From: JARRNE01 sp963824085
GTDB taxonomy: Bacteria; Pseudomonadota; Gammaproteobacteria; Chromatiales; Chromatiaceae
DNA length: 64,000 bases
Direction: 5' to 3'
Assembly: GCA_963824085.1 (NCBI GenBank)
Contig: CAWGNT010000024.1
Coordinates: forward strand, 315,378-379,377
The translations under genes were made by a program, and so were the position numbers. Numbering within the stretch: position 1 is the first letter of the stretch; every line of letters starts with the position of its first letter. Positions 19,101 to 28,407 of the stretch are shown piece by piece. The notes under the pieces are model-generated. The model saw nothing but the letters and a program-made list of their open reading frames with translations. It was not told the DNA's origin and did no database searches.

Positions 19101-19551
19101 GACCGTGGGTCGTTGGCTTCCGACTGTGGCCGCCGACGAGGAGGCGTCGGGCAGCACGCCGCCTGAGCCAGAGCAGGTGCGGCTCGATCCTGCTGCGCTC
19201 GATGCGGTACGCGCACTGCAGCGTCCGGGTGCCCCCGATCTGGCGCAGAAGGTCATCACCCTTTACCTGCAGAGCGCCGAAGGCTTGGTGGTCGACCTCG
19301 AGAGGGCGGCCGTGAGCCGAGATGCAGGGGCCTTGACCTCTGCGGCACACAGTCTGAAGTCCGCCAGTGGAAACGTTGGGGCTACGCATCTGTGCAGCCT
19401 GTGTCGGTCGCTCGAGAGTGATGCCCGGGCCGGCGAGCTGGAAGGCGCTGAGGCCCGGGTCCGCGCGGTTGCTGCGGAGTTTAGTGCAGTGGCAGAAGCC
19501 CTCGATCGGCGTGCCGCTCCGGCCCCCGGCCGTGCAGAGGCGGTTGCATGA
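16135..19551 (+). CDS. Transmembrane hybrid histidine kinase with two receivers and HPt
   Basis: The chosen start is GTG at 16135 (1138 residues), because GGAG lies 7 nt upstream. GTG 16120 is also open but poorly spaced. The domain order is TM1 (about 7-27), a periplasmic double-Cache-like sensor (about 30-290), TM2 (about 293-315), PAS (about 335-445), coiled coil, HisKA with the H-box MSHEIRTPMNG, HATPase with GTGLGLAICKRL, REC1 (LVVDDNATN, Asp in LLDKEMPDMDG), REC2 (LLVEDNPVN, Asp in LMDCQMPVLDG) and a C-terminal HPt domain with HSLKSASGNVGA. This is a full BarA/ArcB-style phosphorelay in one chain. It is translationally coupled (ATGA) to the REC-GGDEF-EAL gene, a likely output. Confidence 0.95.
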   Translation: MTIRPAFQRAALLLGGLALCLYVVVLLNKNYEGQLRLQDTLQEKFRLETNGRANAIANFFAERLNNIKSLAQSRELSIFFANKALKMSMQYGLRGSLLAVRQRFDELIEETSIQGKPVFDRLLFVAADGSVLVDTDRSEGEQEARDWVRFLTPDQDGPRFVRAESDSQVTVTVPYRFKGAFVGGLVGRVSLKRIYSHLLEHPLSSLVHREAIVREPDGSLLLSHMDGKTVERVARELGRRPQGTLLATVLPDGAGRELPVVALRTPIVGAPLSLLTVQPRTELFGNQATALFSVILPGVLVTVSVLVLVHYWGRRRQIESERTHTLAEAAATYRSMFESANDVIFVLDVETGDVVDVNGQAMWQFGYTPDEVKVLGIEALSEQGEDGRRMSARSWIAHLRGGDSHLLEWRFKSKSGEVLWAEVSLREGVIGGERRMLAVAREIGCRKRTELELRQLNAELTKRTEEARRMAMEAQAAAETKSRFLATMSHEIRTPMNGVLGMAELLADTELSDRQRRFVGNVRRSAESLLGIINDVLDFSKMEADMIELDDAPFDLRDLVDEVAELFAERAQRKGLELICAVAPDLHTALRGDFGRLRQVLANLLSNAVKFTETGEVTVRVSCSEEDEVQSLLSFEVRDTGIGIPAEAQERIFDSFSQADSSTTRRYGGTGLGLAICKRLVHLLGGEIGLESTLGAGARFHFTARFAKEAAVERGSGQILDALRAMRVLVVDDNATNRAILEEQLAAWGIAHASADGAVSALAWMREAAAARQPFGLVLLDKEMPDMDGIALAREIRREATAEWPPIVMLSSIWRDLDDAAMSALGIRAYLTKPVRQSQLFNTLVRVIHAERADTQEPFPPRPEAPSSLAATGRRVLLVEDNPVNQELAREMLLSLGLQVDLAEDGRRALALCGSEHYALVLMDCQMPVLDGFEATRRLRALEQAGSKGARIPVIALTANALSGDREACIDAGMDDYLSKPFTLAQLAETVGRWLPTVAADEEASGSTPPEPEQVRLDPAALDAVRALQRPGAPDLAQKVITLYLQSAEGLVVDLERAAVSRDAGALTSAAHSLKSASGNVGATHLCSLCRSLESDARAGELEGAEARVRAVAAEFSAVAEALDRRAAPAPGRAEAVA

Positions 19552-21737
19552 GCAATGCGGACCGGCAGTGGCCCATTGCGGCCTCGCCGCCCACCAAGGC
19601 GACGGAGCCGCCCCGGGTCCTCGTGGCCGAGGACGATCCCACGACACGCGTGGTCGTGACCGAATCCCTCCAGAGCGCCGGATTTACTGTCGATGAAGCA
19701 GCCGACGGCAAGGAGGCGCTCCAGCTGTTTGATCGCGTCCGCCCGCAGATCGTCCTGACTGACGCCGTGATGCCGCATGTGGACGGTTTCTCCCTTTGCA
19801 CAGCGCTGCGGGAGCACCCAGAGGGTGCCCAGCTGCCGATTCTGATGATGACTGGTCTGGAAGACCACACATCCATCGCGCGAGCCTTTGCGGTGGGGGC
19901 GACCGACTTCATCACCAAACCGATCAACTGCGCCCTGCTCGGGCACCGAGTGCACTACCTGCTGCGCGCAAGTGAGGCGATGAACCGAGTGGCGAGCGAC
20001 GAACGGCGGTTGGCAATGGCTCAGCGTATCGCCCGCCTGGGGCATTGGGACTGGCAGCCCGGCAACGACAGACTGGCGATTTCAGCAGAAGTCTGCCGTA
20101 TCCTGGGGCTTGACCCGCAATGCCATGAGATAACTGTGTTCGCGTTCGTTGAACGGGCACCGGCAGAGGACAGGGCGAGAGTGCGCCTCTGGCTCTCGCA
20201 GATCGAGCAGGGCGAGGGTCAGCCATCCGTTACTCACCGCGTCCTGTCTGCGAATTCCGAAGTTCGACATGTCCGGCAGCAGGTCGAGATCGTCCGCGGA
20301 CCGGACGGCCGTCCGACGCACATCTACGGGACGCTACAAGACATCACGGAGCTCCGCGAGGCCGAGCAACGGATTCACCAGCTGGCCTTCATCGACGGCC
20401 TGACGGGTCTGCCCAATCGGACGCTCTTCAAAGATCGGTTGTTCCGGGCGATCGCGCTCGCGGAGCGGCATGGGCGGCGGCTGGCGCTGCTCTTCCTGGA
20501 CCTCGACAACTTCAAGCGCATCAACGATACGCTTGGTCATACGGTGGGTGACGAGCTGCTGCAGGCCACCGCGAAGCGTCTGGTGATGGCCCTTCGCGAG
20601 AGCGACAGCATCTCCCATGGCGACGGCCCCGACCCAATTCAGAACACGGCGCGGCTCGGCGGCGACGAGTTCACCGTGCTGTTGCCGGAGGTCAAGCGCA
20701 GCGAGGACGCCGCAGTTGTGGCGGAACGGATAAGGCACGTCTTGTCGCTTCCATTGACCCTCGCGGAGCATGAGATTGTCATCACGCCGAGTATTGGAAT
20801 TGCCGTCTACCCGGAGGACGGGGAAGGGCCGGACGTCCTGCTGAAGAATGCAGACGGGGCGATGTACGTCGCCAAGCGACACGGAAAGAATACCTACTGC
20901 TTTTTTGACGGCAGCCTGAACGAATTGGCGTTGCGGCGCCTCAAGATGGAGAGCCTGCTGCGCAATGCGGTCGAGCGGGGTGAGCTCGATCTCCACTATC
21001 AGCCGCAGCTCGACCTGGATGCGGGGTGCGTCTGTGCAGTGGAGGCGTTGATTCGGTGGAACAGTCCTATCTTCGGCAGCGTGCCGCCGGTCGAGTTCAT
21101 TCCGTTCGCGGAGGACACCGGACTCATCGTGCCAATTGGAGAGTGGGTCCTGCGGACCGCCTGCGCACAGGCAAAGGAGTGGCAGCAGGCGGGCATTCAC
21201 CTGGAGCGGGTTGCGGTTAACATCTCGCCGCTCCAGTTCATCCAGCACGGCTTCACGAAGCTGGTTGCGCAGGTACTGAAAGAGACAGGGCTTGAGCCGA
21301 GTGTGCTCGAGCTGGAGGTTACGGAAAGTCTCCTCATGTCCGATCCCGATGGTGCGGTCACGGCCCTAGGTCAGCTCAAGGAGCTGGGTGTTCAGCTCGC
21401 GATCGACGACTTCGGCACGGGGTACTCGAGCCTCAGCCGGCTCAAGCAGTTTCCGATCAACCGCCTCAAGATCGACCGCACCTTCGTTCGCGACGTGCCC
21501 CAAAATCAGGACGACGTGGCGATCGCCATGGCCGTTATCGCGATGGCCAAGAGCATGGACTTGCGGGTCGTGGCCGAGGGTGTCGAGAACAAGGAGCAGA
21601 AGCAGTTCTTGCAGGACAAGCACTGCGATGAGGTCCAGGGGTACTATCTGAGCCGCCCATTACCCGCCGCCTCTATGGGTGCGGTGCTGCGCGATCTTCA
21701 GGCAGCGGGGGAACGTCCAGCTCCGCGCGCTCAGTGA
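19548..21737 (+). CDS. REC-PAS-GGDEF-EAL cyclic-di-GMP signalling protein
   Basis: This encodes a 729-residue response regulator. The start overlaps the kinase stop (ATGA). The REC domain (about 20-140) has VLVAEDDPTT and the phospho-acceptor in LTDAVMPHVDG. A PAS domain follows (about 150-265). The GGDEF active site is canonical (RLGGDEFTVLLPE, near residue 371). The usual RxxD inhibitory site is displaced by an insert of about 12 residues (RESD, insert, ARLGGDEF). The EAL domain is canonical (VEALIRW near residue 499; later DDFGTGYSSLSRLK, KIDRTFV, AEGVE). It may therefore both make and degrade c-di-GMP, controlled by phosphorylation from the upstream hybrid kinase. Confidence 0.95.
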   Translation: MSNADRQWPIAASPPTKATEPPRVLVAEDDPTTRVVVTESLQSAGFTVDEAADGKEALQLFDRVRPQIVLTDAVMPHVDGFSLCTALREHPEGAQLPILMMTGLEDHTSIARAFAVGATDFITKPINCALLGHRVHYLLRASEAMNRVASDERRLAMAQRIARLGHWDWQPGNDRLAISAEVCRILGLDPQCHEITVFAFVERAPAEDRARVRLWLSQIEQGEGQPSVTHRVLSANSEVRHVRQQVEIVRGPDGRPTHIYGTLQDITELREAEQRIHQLAFIDGLTGLPNRTLFKDRLFRAIALAERHGRRLALLFLDLDNFKRINDTLGHTVGDELLQATAKRLVMALRESDSISHGDGPDPIQNTARLGGDEFTVLLPEVKRSEDAAVVAERIRHVLSLPLTLAEHEIVITPSIGIAVYPEDGEGPDVLLKNADGAMYVAKRHGKNTYCFFDGSLNELALRRLKMESLLRNAVERGELDLHYQPQLDLDAGCVCAVEALIRWNSPIFGSVPPVEFIPFAEDTGLIVPIGEWVLRTACAQAKEWQQAGIHLERVAVNISPLQFIQHGFTKLVAQVLKETGLEPSVLELEVTESLLMSDPDGAVTALGQLKELGVQLAIDDFGTGYSSLSRLKQFPINRLKIDRTFVRDVPQNQDDVAIAMAVIAMAKSMDLRVVAEGVENKEQKQFLQDKHCDEVQGYYLSRPLPAASMGAVLRDLQAAGERPAPRAQ

Positions 21738-21847
21738 CGCCCTTGCGAGCTCGAATGGCGGCGGCCGGGCGGTCCCTGACCCGACAAGATAACCCATCGC
21801 GACGCTATCCAATCCTTTGGGCTCCCGTCTCGACACGAGCGCCAACT

Positions 21848-22072
21848 TCAGCGCCGCGTCCGTTTCTCCCGCGCAGCCAGGATACCCTTTGCGAAGACCG
21901 CATAAAGGGCCGTGAACGCCCTGCGTTGGGCCTGCTGATTCACGGTCGCCGGCTCCCCTAGGACCTCGATGCGCGCCTGGAAGTAGGCGAGATCGGCTTC
22001 AAGGCGAGCGAGTCTTACCCGCCGCAGCCTGTGGGAGCGCGTGTCGACGTTATCCCTCGGGAGCTCACTCAT
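21848..22072 (-). CDS. Small basic protein of unknown function
   Basis: A 74-residue open frame rich in Arg, Leu and Ala, predicted helical (RLARLEADLAYFQARIEVLG). No Shine-Dalgarno is clear before the ATG at 22072. It lies alone on the minus strand between the c-di-GMP gene and sucA, each on the other strand. The amino-acid composition looks protein-like, but I do not recognise a family. Confidence 0.45.
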   Translation of the reverse strand: MSELPRDNVDTRSHRLRRVRLARLEADLAYFQARIEVLGEPATVNQQAQRRAFTALYAVFAKGILAAREKRTRR

Positions 22073-22227
22073 GGCCGTGGGATCGTGGGGAATTCCTGAC
22101 CTGCTCGACCTGTCACTGTGAATCGACGGACGCCTGCTAGGTCCCTGCCCGGACGCTGCCTCGATGTGCTATACAGTGCCGACGTCGGCGCGTGCCCACG
22201 GTTGTTATTGCCGTTTACCATACCACT

Positions 22228-25083
22228 ATGAGTGCACTTATCGAGTTATTCCGCGCGTCCACCCCCTTGTACGGAGGCAATGCGGCCTTCATCGAAGACC
22301 TCTACGAACGTTACCTCCAAGATCCGGAGAGCGTAGCCCTTGCTTGGCGCGAGCGCTTTGACGCCCTGCATCGCGAAGCGGCCAACGAGGTGCCGCACGG
22401 ACCGGTGCGGGAGAACTTCCTGCGTTTGGCCCAAGAGAGCCGAACGCGGCCTCTTGCCCGTTCCACCAGCCGCCTGGAGCCCGCCGCGGCGGAGAAGCAG
22501 TCCGCCGTTCTGCGGCTGATCAACGCCTACCGCTTTCGGGGCCACCAGGTGGCCGACCTGGATCCCCTCAAGCTGCGGGAAACCCCGAAGATTGCGGACC
22601 TGGATACTGCTTACCACCACCTGGAAGAGGAGGAGCTGGACCAGGTCTTCCACACCGGCTCCCTGTATGCCCCCGACCGCATGACACTGCGCGACATCAT
22701 TGCGCTCGTGCAACAGATCTATTGCGGGTCCGTAGGGTCCGAGTACATGCACATCACCAATACGGTCGAGAAGCGCTGGATACAGAAACGCGTCGAAGGC
22801 TATCGGGCACAGCCGGAGATCGACAATGCGGACCGGCGCTGGCTGCTGACGTTGCTCACGGCGGCGGAGGGGATAGAAAAGTACCTTCACGCGCGCTACG
22901 TGGGCCAAAAGCGCTTTTCACTGGAGGGGGGCGAGGCCCTGATCCCCCTGCTCGACGAGTTGATCCAGCGGGCCGGGCGAAAGGGCATAAAGGAGATCGT
23001 CATCGGTATGGCGCACCGGGGTCGGCTCAACGTGCTTACCAACATCCTCGGTAAGCCTCCCCAGGAGATCTTTGCCGAATTCGAGGGTCGGGCCCACGTG
23101 ACTGGGCGCCAGCTCGCGGGCGACGTGAAGTACCACATGGGCTTCTCCACCGACATCGAGACCCCCGGCGGCATCGTGCATCTGGCGCTCGGCTTCAATC
23201 CATCGCACCTGGAGATCATCGATCCCGTCATCGAGGGCTCGGTGCGTGCGCGTCAGCAGCGGCGGCAGGACCGAACTGGCGACCAGGTGTTGCCGCTTCT
23301 GATTCACGGCGATGCCGCCTTTGCTGGTCAGGGCGTGGTGGCCGAGACCTTGCAGCTCTCTCAGGTCCGCGGATTCGGCACCGGCGGTACGGTGCACATC
23401 GTCATCAACAACCAGATCGGCTTCACGACCAGCAACCCGCTCGATACGCGCTCGACCCTCTATTGCACGGATGTGGCGAAGATGGTTCAGGCCCCGGTGT
23501 TTCACGTCAATGGCGAGGACCCCGAAGCCGTGATCTTCGTCACCCGCATGGCCCTGGATTTCCGCAATCAGTTCCACAAGGACGTGATCGTGGATCTCGT
23601 CTGCTATAGACGCTTGGGGCACAATGAGGCCGACGAGCCCGCGGTGACCCAGCCCGTGATGTACAGGAAGATCCGCAGTCGCCCCACCGCTCGCGCCCTT
23701 TACGCGGACCGACTGATCGCGGGCATGGCCATCGCAAAGGAGGACGCGGATCGGATGGTGGAGGATTATCGTTCGTCCATCGAGCAGGGTGTTGTGGTTG
23801 CGCGTCCCGTTCTGTGCAGTCTGGATAACACCTTCAAGGTGGACTGGAGGGCCGTTTACGGCATCCAGTGGGACACACCCGTGGACACGACCCTCCCGCG
23901 CGAGCGGCTACAGGAGATTGCCGAGCGCCTGGTCGCGGTGCCGGATGGTTTTGAGCTCCATCCCCGCGTGGCCAAGATCTGGGGAGAACGGCGCAAGATG
24001 GCGAGCGGTGATCAGATGGCCGACTGGGGGTTTGCCGAGACCTTGGCCTACGCGACCCTGGTGGACGCCGGCTACCCGGTGCGTCTCTCGGGTCAAGACT
24101 GCGGGCGTGGCACCTTCTTCCACCGTCATGCGGTCATCCACAATCAGGTCAACGGCGATAGCTACACACCCATCCAGCACATCAGCCCCGATCAGGCCAA
24201 CTTCGTCGTTATCGATTCCATCCTCTCCGAGGAGGCCGTGCTGGGCTACGAGTACGGGTACGCGACGGCGGAACCCAACGCCCTGACATTGTGGGAGGCC
24301 CAGTTCGGTGACTTCGCCAACGGGGCGCAGGTTGTAGTCGATCAGTTCATCACCTCCGCGGGCACCAAGTGGGGGCTCGCCTGCGGTCTGGTGATGCTGT
24401 TGCCCCACGGGCTCGAGGGTCAGGGGGCCGAGCACTCGTCCGCCCGCCCGGAGCGCTATCTGCAACTGTGTGCGGAGCAGAACATCCAGGTCTGCGCACC
24501 CACCGGTCCGGCACAAATGTTCCATCTTCTGCGCCGCCAGCTGCTGCGCCCATACCGACGGCCGTTGATTGTCATGACCCCCAAGAGCCTGCTCCGTCAC
24601 CGGCTCGCCACGTCCACGCTGGACGAGCTGGCGGGAGGCGGCTTTCAGCCGGTGATCGGCGAGGTGGATAGCCTGGATCCGGTGGACGTTGAGCGGGTCG
24701 TGATCTGCAGCGGAAAGGTGTTCTATGACCTGCTCGAGGCGCGGCGCGCGCGCGGTCTCTCCAACGTCGCGCTGGTGCGTATCGAGCAGCTCTATCCCTT
24801 CCCCAAAGATCAGTTCATCGCGGCCCTGGCGCCTTTCGTCGCCGCGGAGCAGGTCATCTGGTGCCAGGAGGAGCCGCAAAACCAGGGCGCCTGGGATCAG
24901 ATCAAGCATCGCTTCCATTCGATCGTCCCGGAGAGCAGCGGCGTCTACTTCGTCGGGCGTTACTCATCGGCGGCCCCGGCGGTCGGCCACCGTGCGGTGC
25001 ATGTAGAGCAGCAAGAACGCCTGATCGATGAGGCACTGACAGGGCGTATCAACCCGGTTCAAAACCGAAGGATCCCCGCATGA
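22228..25083 (+). CDS. sucA: 2-oxoglutarate dehydrogenase E1 component
   Basis: The 951-residue protein is the thiamine-diphosphate-dependent decarboxylase of the TCA-cycle 2-oxoglutarate dehydrogenase complex. The ATG at 22228 gives the conserved N-terminal segment YGGNAAFIEDLYERYLQDPE, which binds E2. An upstream in-frame start at 22192 would add 12 residues without similarity. E1 landmarks are GMAHRGRLNVLTNILGKP, HGDAAFAGQGVVAETLQL, NNQIGFTTSNP and RPVLCSLDN-type interdomain sequence. The C-terminus has CQEEPQNQGAWDQI and VGRYSSAAPAVG. The stop overlaps the sucB start by 4 bp (ATGA). The E3 gene (lpd) is not adjacent. Confidence 0.98.
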   Translation: MSALIELFRASTPLYGGNAAFIEDLYERYLQDPESVALAWRERFDALHREAANEVPHGPVRENFLRLAQESRTRPLARSTSRLEPAAAEKQSAVLRLINAYRFRGHQVADLDPLKLRETPKIADLDTAYHHLEEEELDQVFHTGSLYAPDRMTLRDIIALVQQIYCGSVGSEYMHITNTVEKRWIQKRVEGYRAQPEIDNADRRWLLTLLTAAEGIEKYLHARYVGQKRFSLEGGEALIPLLDELIQRAGRKGIKEIVIGMAHRGRLNVLTNILGKPPQEIFAEFEGRAHVTGRQLAGDVKYHMGFSTDIETPGGIVHLALGFNPSHLEIIDPVIEGSVRARQQRRQDRTGDQVLPLLIHGDAAFAGQGVVAETLQLSQVRGFGTGGTVHIVINNQIGFTTSNPLDTRSTLYCTDVAKMVQAPVFHVNGEDPEAVIFVTRMALDFRNQFHKDVIVDLVCYRRLGHNEADEPAVTQPVMYRKIRSRPTARALYADRLIAGMAIAKEDADRMVEDYRSSIEQGVVVARPVLCSLDNTFKVDWRAVYGIQWDTPVDTTLPRERLQEIAERLVAVPDGFELHPRVAKIWGERRKMASGDQMADWGFAETLAYATLVDAGYPVRLSGQDCGRGTFFHRHAVIHNQVNGDSYTPIQHISPDQANFVVIDSILSEEAVLGYEYGYATAEPNALTLWEAQFGDFANGAQVVVDQFITSAGTKWGLACGLVMLLPHGLEGQGAEHSSARPERYLQLCAEQNIQVCAPTGPAQMFHLLRRQLLRPYRRPLIVMTPKSLLRHRLATSTLDELAGGGFQPVIGEVDSLDPVDVERVVICSGKVFYDLLEARRARGLSNVALVRIEQLYPFPKDQFIAALAPFVAAEQVIWCQEEPQNQGAWDQIKHRFHSIVPESSGVYFVGRYSSAAPAVGHRAVHVEQQERLIDEALTGRINPVQNRRIPA

Positions 25084-26315
25084 GTCACGAGGTCCGAGTT
25101 CCGACTCTTCCGGAGTCCGTCGCCGACGCGACCGTGCTGTCCTGGCACAAGCAGCCTGGGGACAGCGTGCGCAGGGAGGAGACTCTCGTGGAATTGGAGA
25201 CAGACAAGGTCGTGCTCGAAGTCCCGGCGCCGGCCGACGGTGTGCTCGGCGAGATCCGGAGCAGGGAGGGAGCGGTGGTGCAGGCGGACACGGTTCTGGC
25301 CCTGATCGAGCCGGGCGAGACGCTCGCCCCGGCAACACCATCCGTCAAGGCGACCAACCGACAATCGCCGCCTGTCGGATCGCCTCCGCCGGCATCGGAA
25401 GCGGCCGGGCCCGTACTCGCTCCAGCCGCACGGCGTTTGGTCAAGGAGCTGGATCTCGATCCCGTCCAGATCCCAGGGAGCGGAAGGGACGGCCGCATAC
25501 AGAAGGCCGACGTCGTGGCCTTTCTCGACGCGCGCGAGCGCTCACAGCCCCCAATGGATCCGGAGACAGCCCCAGCGTCCCGCCTGGAGCAGCCCCGCTT
25601 GAGCGGCGAGGCGGGTCGCCCCGAGCAACGGGTGCAGATGACGCGGCTGCGCGCGCGCGTCGCCGAGCGCTTGGTGCAGGCCCAGCAAAGCGCCGCCATT
25701 CTAACGACGTTCAACGAAGTGAACATGCAGGCCGTCATGGACCTGCGCCTCACCTACAGGGACCAGTTCGAGAAGACCTACGGGGTGCGACTGGGCTTCA
25801 TGTCCTTCTTCGTGAAGGCGGCGGTCGAGGCGCTGCAGCGGTTTCCGATCGTCAATGCGTCGGTAGACGGAAGCGACATCATCTACCATGGCTACTACGA
25901 CATCGGGATTGCGGTGAGCTCGCCGCGCGGACTTGTCGTGCCCATCTTGCGGAACTGCGACCAGTTGACCATGGCCGATATCGAGCAGGGCGTCGTGGAG
26001 TTCGGCCGCAAGGCGAAGGACGGGACTCTGAGCTTCGAGGAGCTGACCGGCGGGACCTTCTCGATCACCAATGGCGGTGTCTTCGGCTCACTCCTCTCCA
26101 CACCCATTTTGAATCCGCCGCAGAGCGCGATTCTCGGCATGCACAAGATCCAGGAGCGGCCCATGGCGGAGAAGGGTCAGATCGTCGTGCGTCCCATGAT
26201 GTACCTGGCCTTGTCCTACGACCACCGTATCATCGACGGTCGGGACGCGGTCCAGTTCCTGGTAACCGTCAAGGAGACTCTGGAAGATCCCGCGAGATTG
26301 CTGCTGCGGGTGTAG
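25080..26315 (+). CDS. sucB: Dihydrolipoyllysine-residue succinyltransferase (E2 of OGDH)
   Basis: This 411-residue E2 forms the core of the 2-oxoglutarate dehydrogenase complex and passes succinyl from lipoamide to CoA. The lipoyl domain (1-77) carries the modified lysine in ELETDKVVLEVPAP. A Pro/Ala-rich linker leads to the peripheral-subunit-binding domain (about 115-152, LAPAARRLVKELDLDP). The catalytic domain ends with SYDHRIIDGRDAV, containing the active-site His and Asp. It is translationally coupled to sucA through ATGA. Confidence 0.97.
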   Translation: MSHEVRVPTLPESVADATVLSWHKQPGDSVRREETLVELETDKVVLEVPAPADGVLGEIRSREGAVVQADTVLALIEPGETLAPATPSVKATNRQSPPVGSPPPASEAAGPVLAPAARRLVKELDLDPVQIPGSGRDGRIQKADVVAFLDARERSQPPMDPETAPASRLEQPRLSGEAGRPEQRVQMTRLRARVAERLVQAQQSAAILTTFNEVNMQAVMDLRLTYRDQFEKTYGVRLGFMSFFVKAAVEALQRFPIVNASVDGSDIIYHGYYDIGIAVSSPRGLVVPILRNCDQLTMADIEQGVVEFGRKAKDGTLSFEELTGGTFSITNGGVFGSLLSTPILNPPQSAILGMHKIQERPMAEKGQIVVRPMMYLALSYDHRIIDGRDAVQFLVTVKETLEDPARLLLRV

Positions 26316-26584
26316 CTCAGCCACCAGCCGCAGGCGGCGCAGCGAAGAGAACGAAGGTATTCGATCAGGCCGTTGCGATCTCGCGGTCATCCTCTGGGCG
26401 GCGCCGGGTACCCGAGAGCTTCCTGTTGCCCGTCTGTTCTTCTTCGTGCTTCTTCCCCTTCGTGGTGACCTGCTCTTTGTGGGGCAATGGTGCGGTCCGT
26501 GTCCATGTTGTCCAGCGACCGCGACCCGCGCCGCGGCTCCGACCGGCTACAATGGCGGTCGATCTCCGCCTCTGAGCCCGCGTC

Positions 26585-27736
26585 ATGCGCCTCTCTACCC
26601 GTCTGCTCTTCTTGCTCGCCGTCATTTGCCTAGTCGCCGTGCTTTGGTGGTACTTCGCGAGGTCAAAGCCCGTATCGGTGCGCGTTCAGGCGGTGGAGCG
26701 GGGGCTGGTCGAGGAGACGGTCGCCAACACGCGCGCCGGCACGGTGAAAGCCTGTCGGCGCGCACGCCTCGCTCCGAGCGTCGGAGGCCAGATCGCGACG
26801 CTGAAGGCACACAAGGGTGATCGGGTCAAGGCGGGCGACCTTCTGCTGGAGCTGTGGAACCAGGACCTGAAGGCCCAGGTCACGCTGGCCGATCGGGAGG
26901 CGGACGCGTCCGATGCGCGCGCCCGCGCCGCCTGCTTCAACGCGCAGAACGCCCAGCGCGAGGCGGACCGGCAGGTGAAGCTCAGCAAGCGCAACATGGC
27001 CTCCCAGGAGGCGGTCGACCGCGCCACCACCAGTGCCCAGGCCGGTTTGGCGGACTGCCAGGCGGCCGAGGCGACCGCCCGGGTGCAGGCAGCCCGCGTG
27101 GGGGTCGCCCAGGCGAACCTGGCAAAGACGCGGCTCGAAGCGCCCTTCGACGGGGTCATCGCGGAGGTCTCCGGCGAGCTCAACGAGTACGTCACGCCGT
27201 CGCCTCCGGGTATCCCCACGCCTCCCGCAGTGGATCTGATCGACGATAGCTGCTTCTACATCTCCGCGCCGATCGATGAGGTGGATGCGTCTAAGGTGCG
27301 CCTCGGGGCCGACGCCCGGGTGACCCTGGATGCCTTCCGCGACCACGCGTTCCCGGGCAAGGTGCGGCGTATCGCCCCCTACGTGCTGGACCTGGAGAAG
27401 CAGGCTCGCACCGTGGAGGTCGAGGTGGAGATCCTGGAGCGCCCAAAGGAGGCCCCGCTGCTGGCGGGCTACAGCGCCGACGTGGAGGTCATCGTCGACC
27501 GCCACGACAAGGTGCTGCGGGTGCCGACCGCAGCCGTGCGGGCGGAGGGCGGCGTATTGGTGCTCGATCCGGCGACGGGGCTGCTCGAAGCACGGGAGAT
27601 TACCAAAGGCTTGAGCAACTGGGACGAGACGGAGGTGACGTCCGGCCTGAAGGAGGGGGAGCTCGTGGTGCTCTCCCTGGACCGCGAGGGGGTGAAGGAA
27701 GGTGCCCCGGCGAAGATCGAAGAGAAGGCGCCATGA
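26585..27736 (+). CDS. MacA/HlyD-like periplasmic adaptor of an efflux system
   Basis: The 383-residue protein has one N-terminal membrane anchor (about 6-24) followed by a membrane-fusion-protein fold. The lipoyl/barrel-sandwich half-motifs are at ARLAPSVGGQIATLKAHKGD and RLEAPFDGVIAEV, with an alpha-hairpin rich in Ala, Arg and Gln between them (about 95-175). The beta-barrel part follows (ADARVTLDAF, GYSADVEVIVDRHDKVL). It links an inner-membrane transporter to the outer membrane. Its stop overlaps the ATPase start (ATGA), and two permease genes follow, so the four genes form one MacAB-like export operon. No outer-membrane channel is encoded here and the substrate is unknown. Confidence 0.9.
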   Translation: MRLSTRLLFLLAVICLVAVLWWYFARSKPVSVRVQAVERGLVEETVANTRAGTVKACRRARLAPSVGGQIATLKAHKGDRVKAGDLLLELWNQDLKAQVTLADREADASDARARAACFNAQNAQREADRQVKLSKRNMASQEAVDRATTSAQAGLADCQAAEATARVQAARVGVAQANLAKTRLEAPFDGVIAEVSGELNEYVTPSPPGIPTPPAVDLIDDSCFYISAPIDEVDASKVRLGADARVTLDAFRDHAFPGKVRRIAPYVLDLEKQARTVEVEVEILERPKEAPLLAGYSADVEVIVDRHDKVLRVPTAAVRAEGGVLVLDPATGLLEAREITKGLSNWDETEVTSGLKEGELVVLSLDREGVKEGAPAKIEEKAP

Positions 27737-28407
27737 TCCGGCTCGAAGGCATCTCGCGCACCTTTCAGGTGGGCGACCAGCCGGTCCATGCCTTGCGCGA
27801 GATGGATCTCAGCGTGGACGACGGCGAGTACTTGGCCATCATGGGGCCGTCGGGCTCCGGCAAGAGCACGCTTCTCAATATCCTGGGTCTCCTTGACCGA
27901 CCGGACGCGGGAAGCTATCGCCTGGACGACGTCGAAACGACGACCCTGGGGGAAGAGCAGCGGGCGCAGGTCCGGCGCGACCGGCTCGGCTTCGTCTTTC
28001 AGTCGTTCCACCTGATCCCGCGCCTGTCCGCCGCCGAGAATGTCGAGCTGCCCCTGGTGCTCGCCGGGCTGAGCCCCGGCGAGCGACATGAGCGGGTGAG
28101 CCGCGTCCTGGGTGCGCTCGGCCTCACCGATCGCGCGCACCACCGGCCGGACCAGCTCTCCGGCGGTCAGCGCCAGCGGGTGGCCATCGCCCGCGCGACC
28201 GTGATGGAGCCCCAGCTCATCCTGGCCGACGAGCCCACCGGCAATCTGGACCGGGCCTCGGGCGAGGACGTGGTGCATACGCTGGAGGCGCTCAACGGCC
28301 GCGGCCTCACCCTGCTCGTCGTGACCCACGACCCCCAAATCGGCGGGCGCGCGCGCCGGCGCGTCCGGATGGATGACGGCGCAGTCACGGAGGACACATG
28401 CGACTAG
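27733..28407 (+). CDS. ABC transporter ATPase, MacB/LolD type
   Basis: This encodes a 224-residue nucleotide-binding subunit. Walker A is GPSGSGKST (residues about 38-46), the signature is LSGGQRQRVAIARA and Walker B is LILADEPTGNLDRASG. The E-P-T-G-N-L-D block is typical of the MacB/LolD/FtsE branch that powers mechanotransmission permeases. It is coupled upstream to the adaptor (4-bp overlap) and downstream to the first permease (10-bp overlap). Confidence 0.95.
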   Translation: MIRLEGISRTFQVGDQPVHALREMDLSVDDGEYLAIMGPSGSGKSTLLNILGLLDRPDAGSYRLDDVETTTLGEEQRAQVRRDRLGFVFQSFHLIPRLSAAENVELPLVLAGLSPGERHERVSRVLGALGLTDRAHHRPDQLSGGQRQRVAIARATVMEPQLILADEPTGNLDRASGEDVVHTLEALNGRGLTLLVVTHDPQIGGRARRRVRMDDGAVTEDTCD

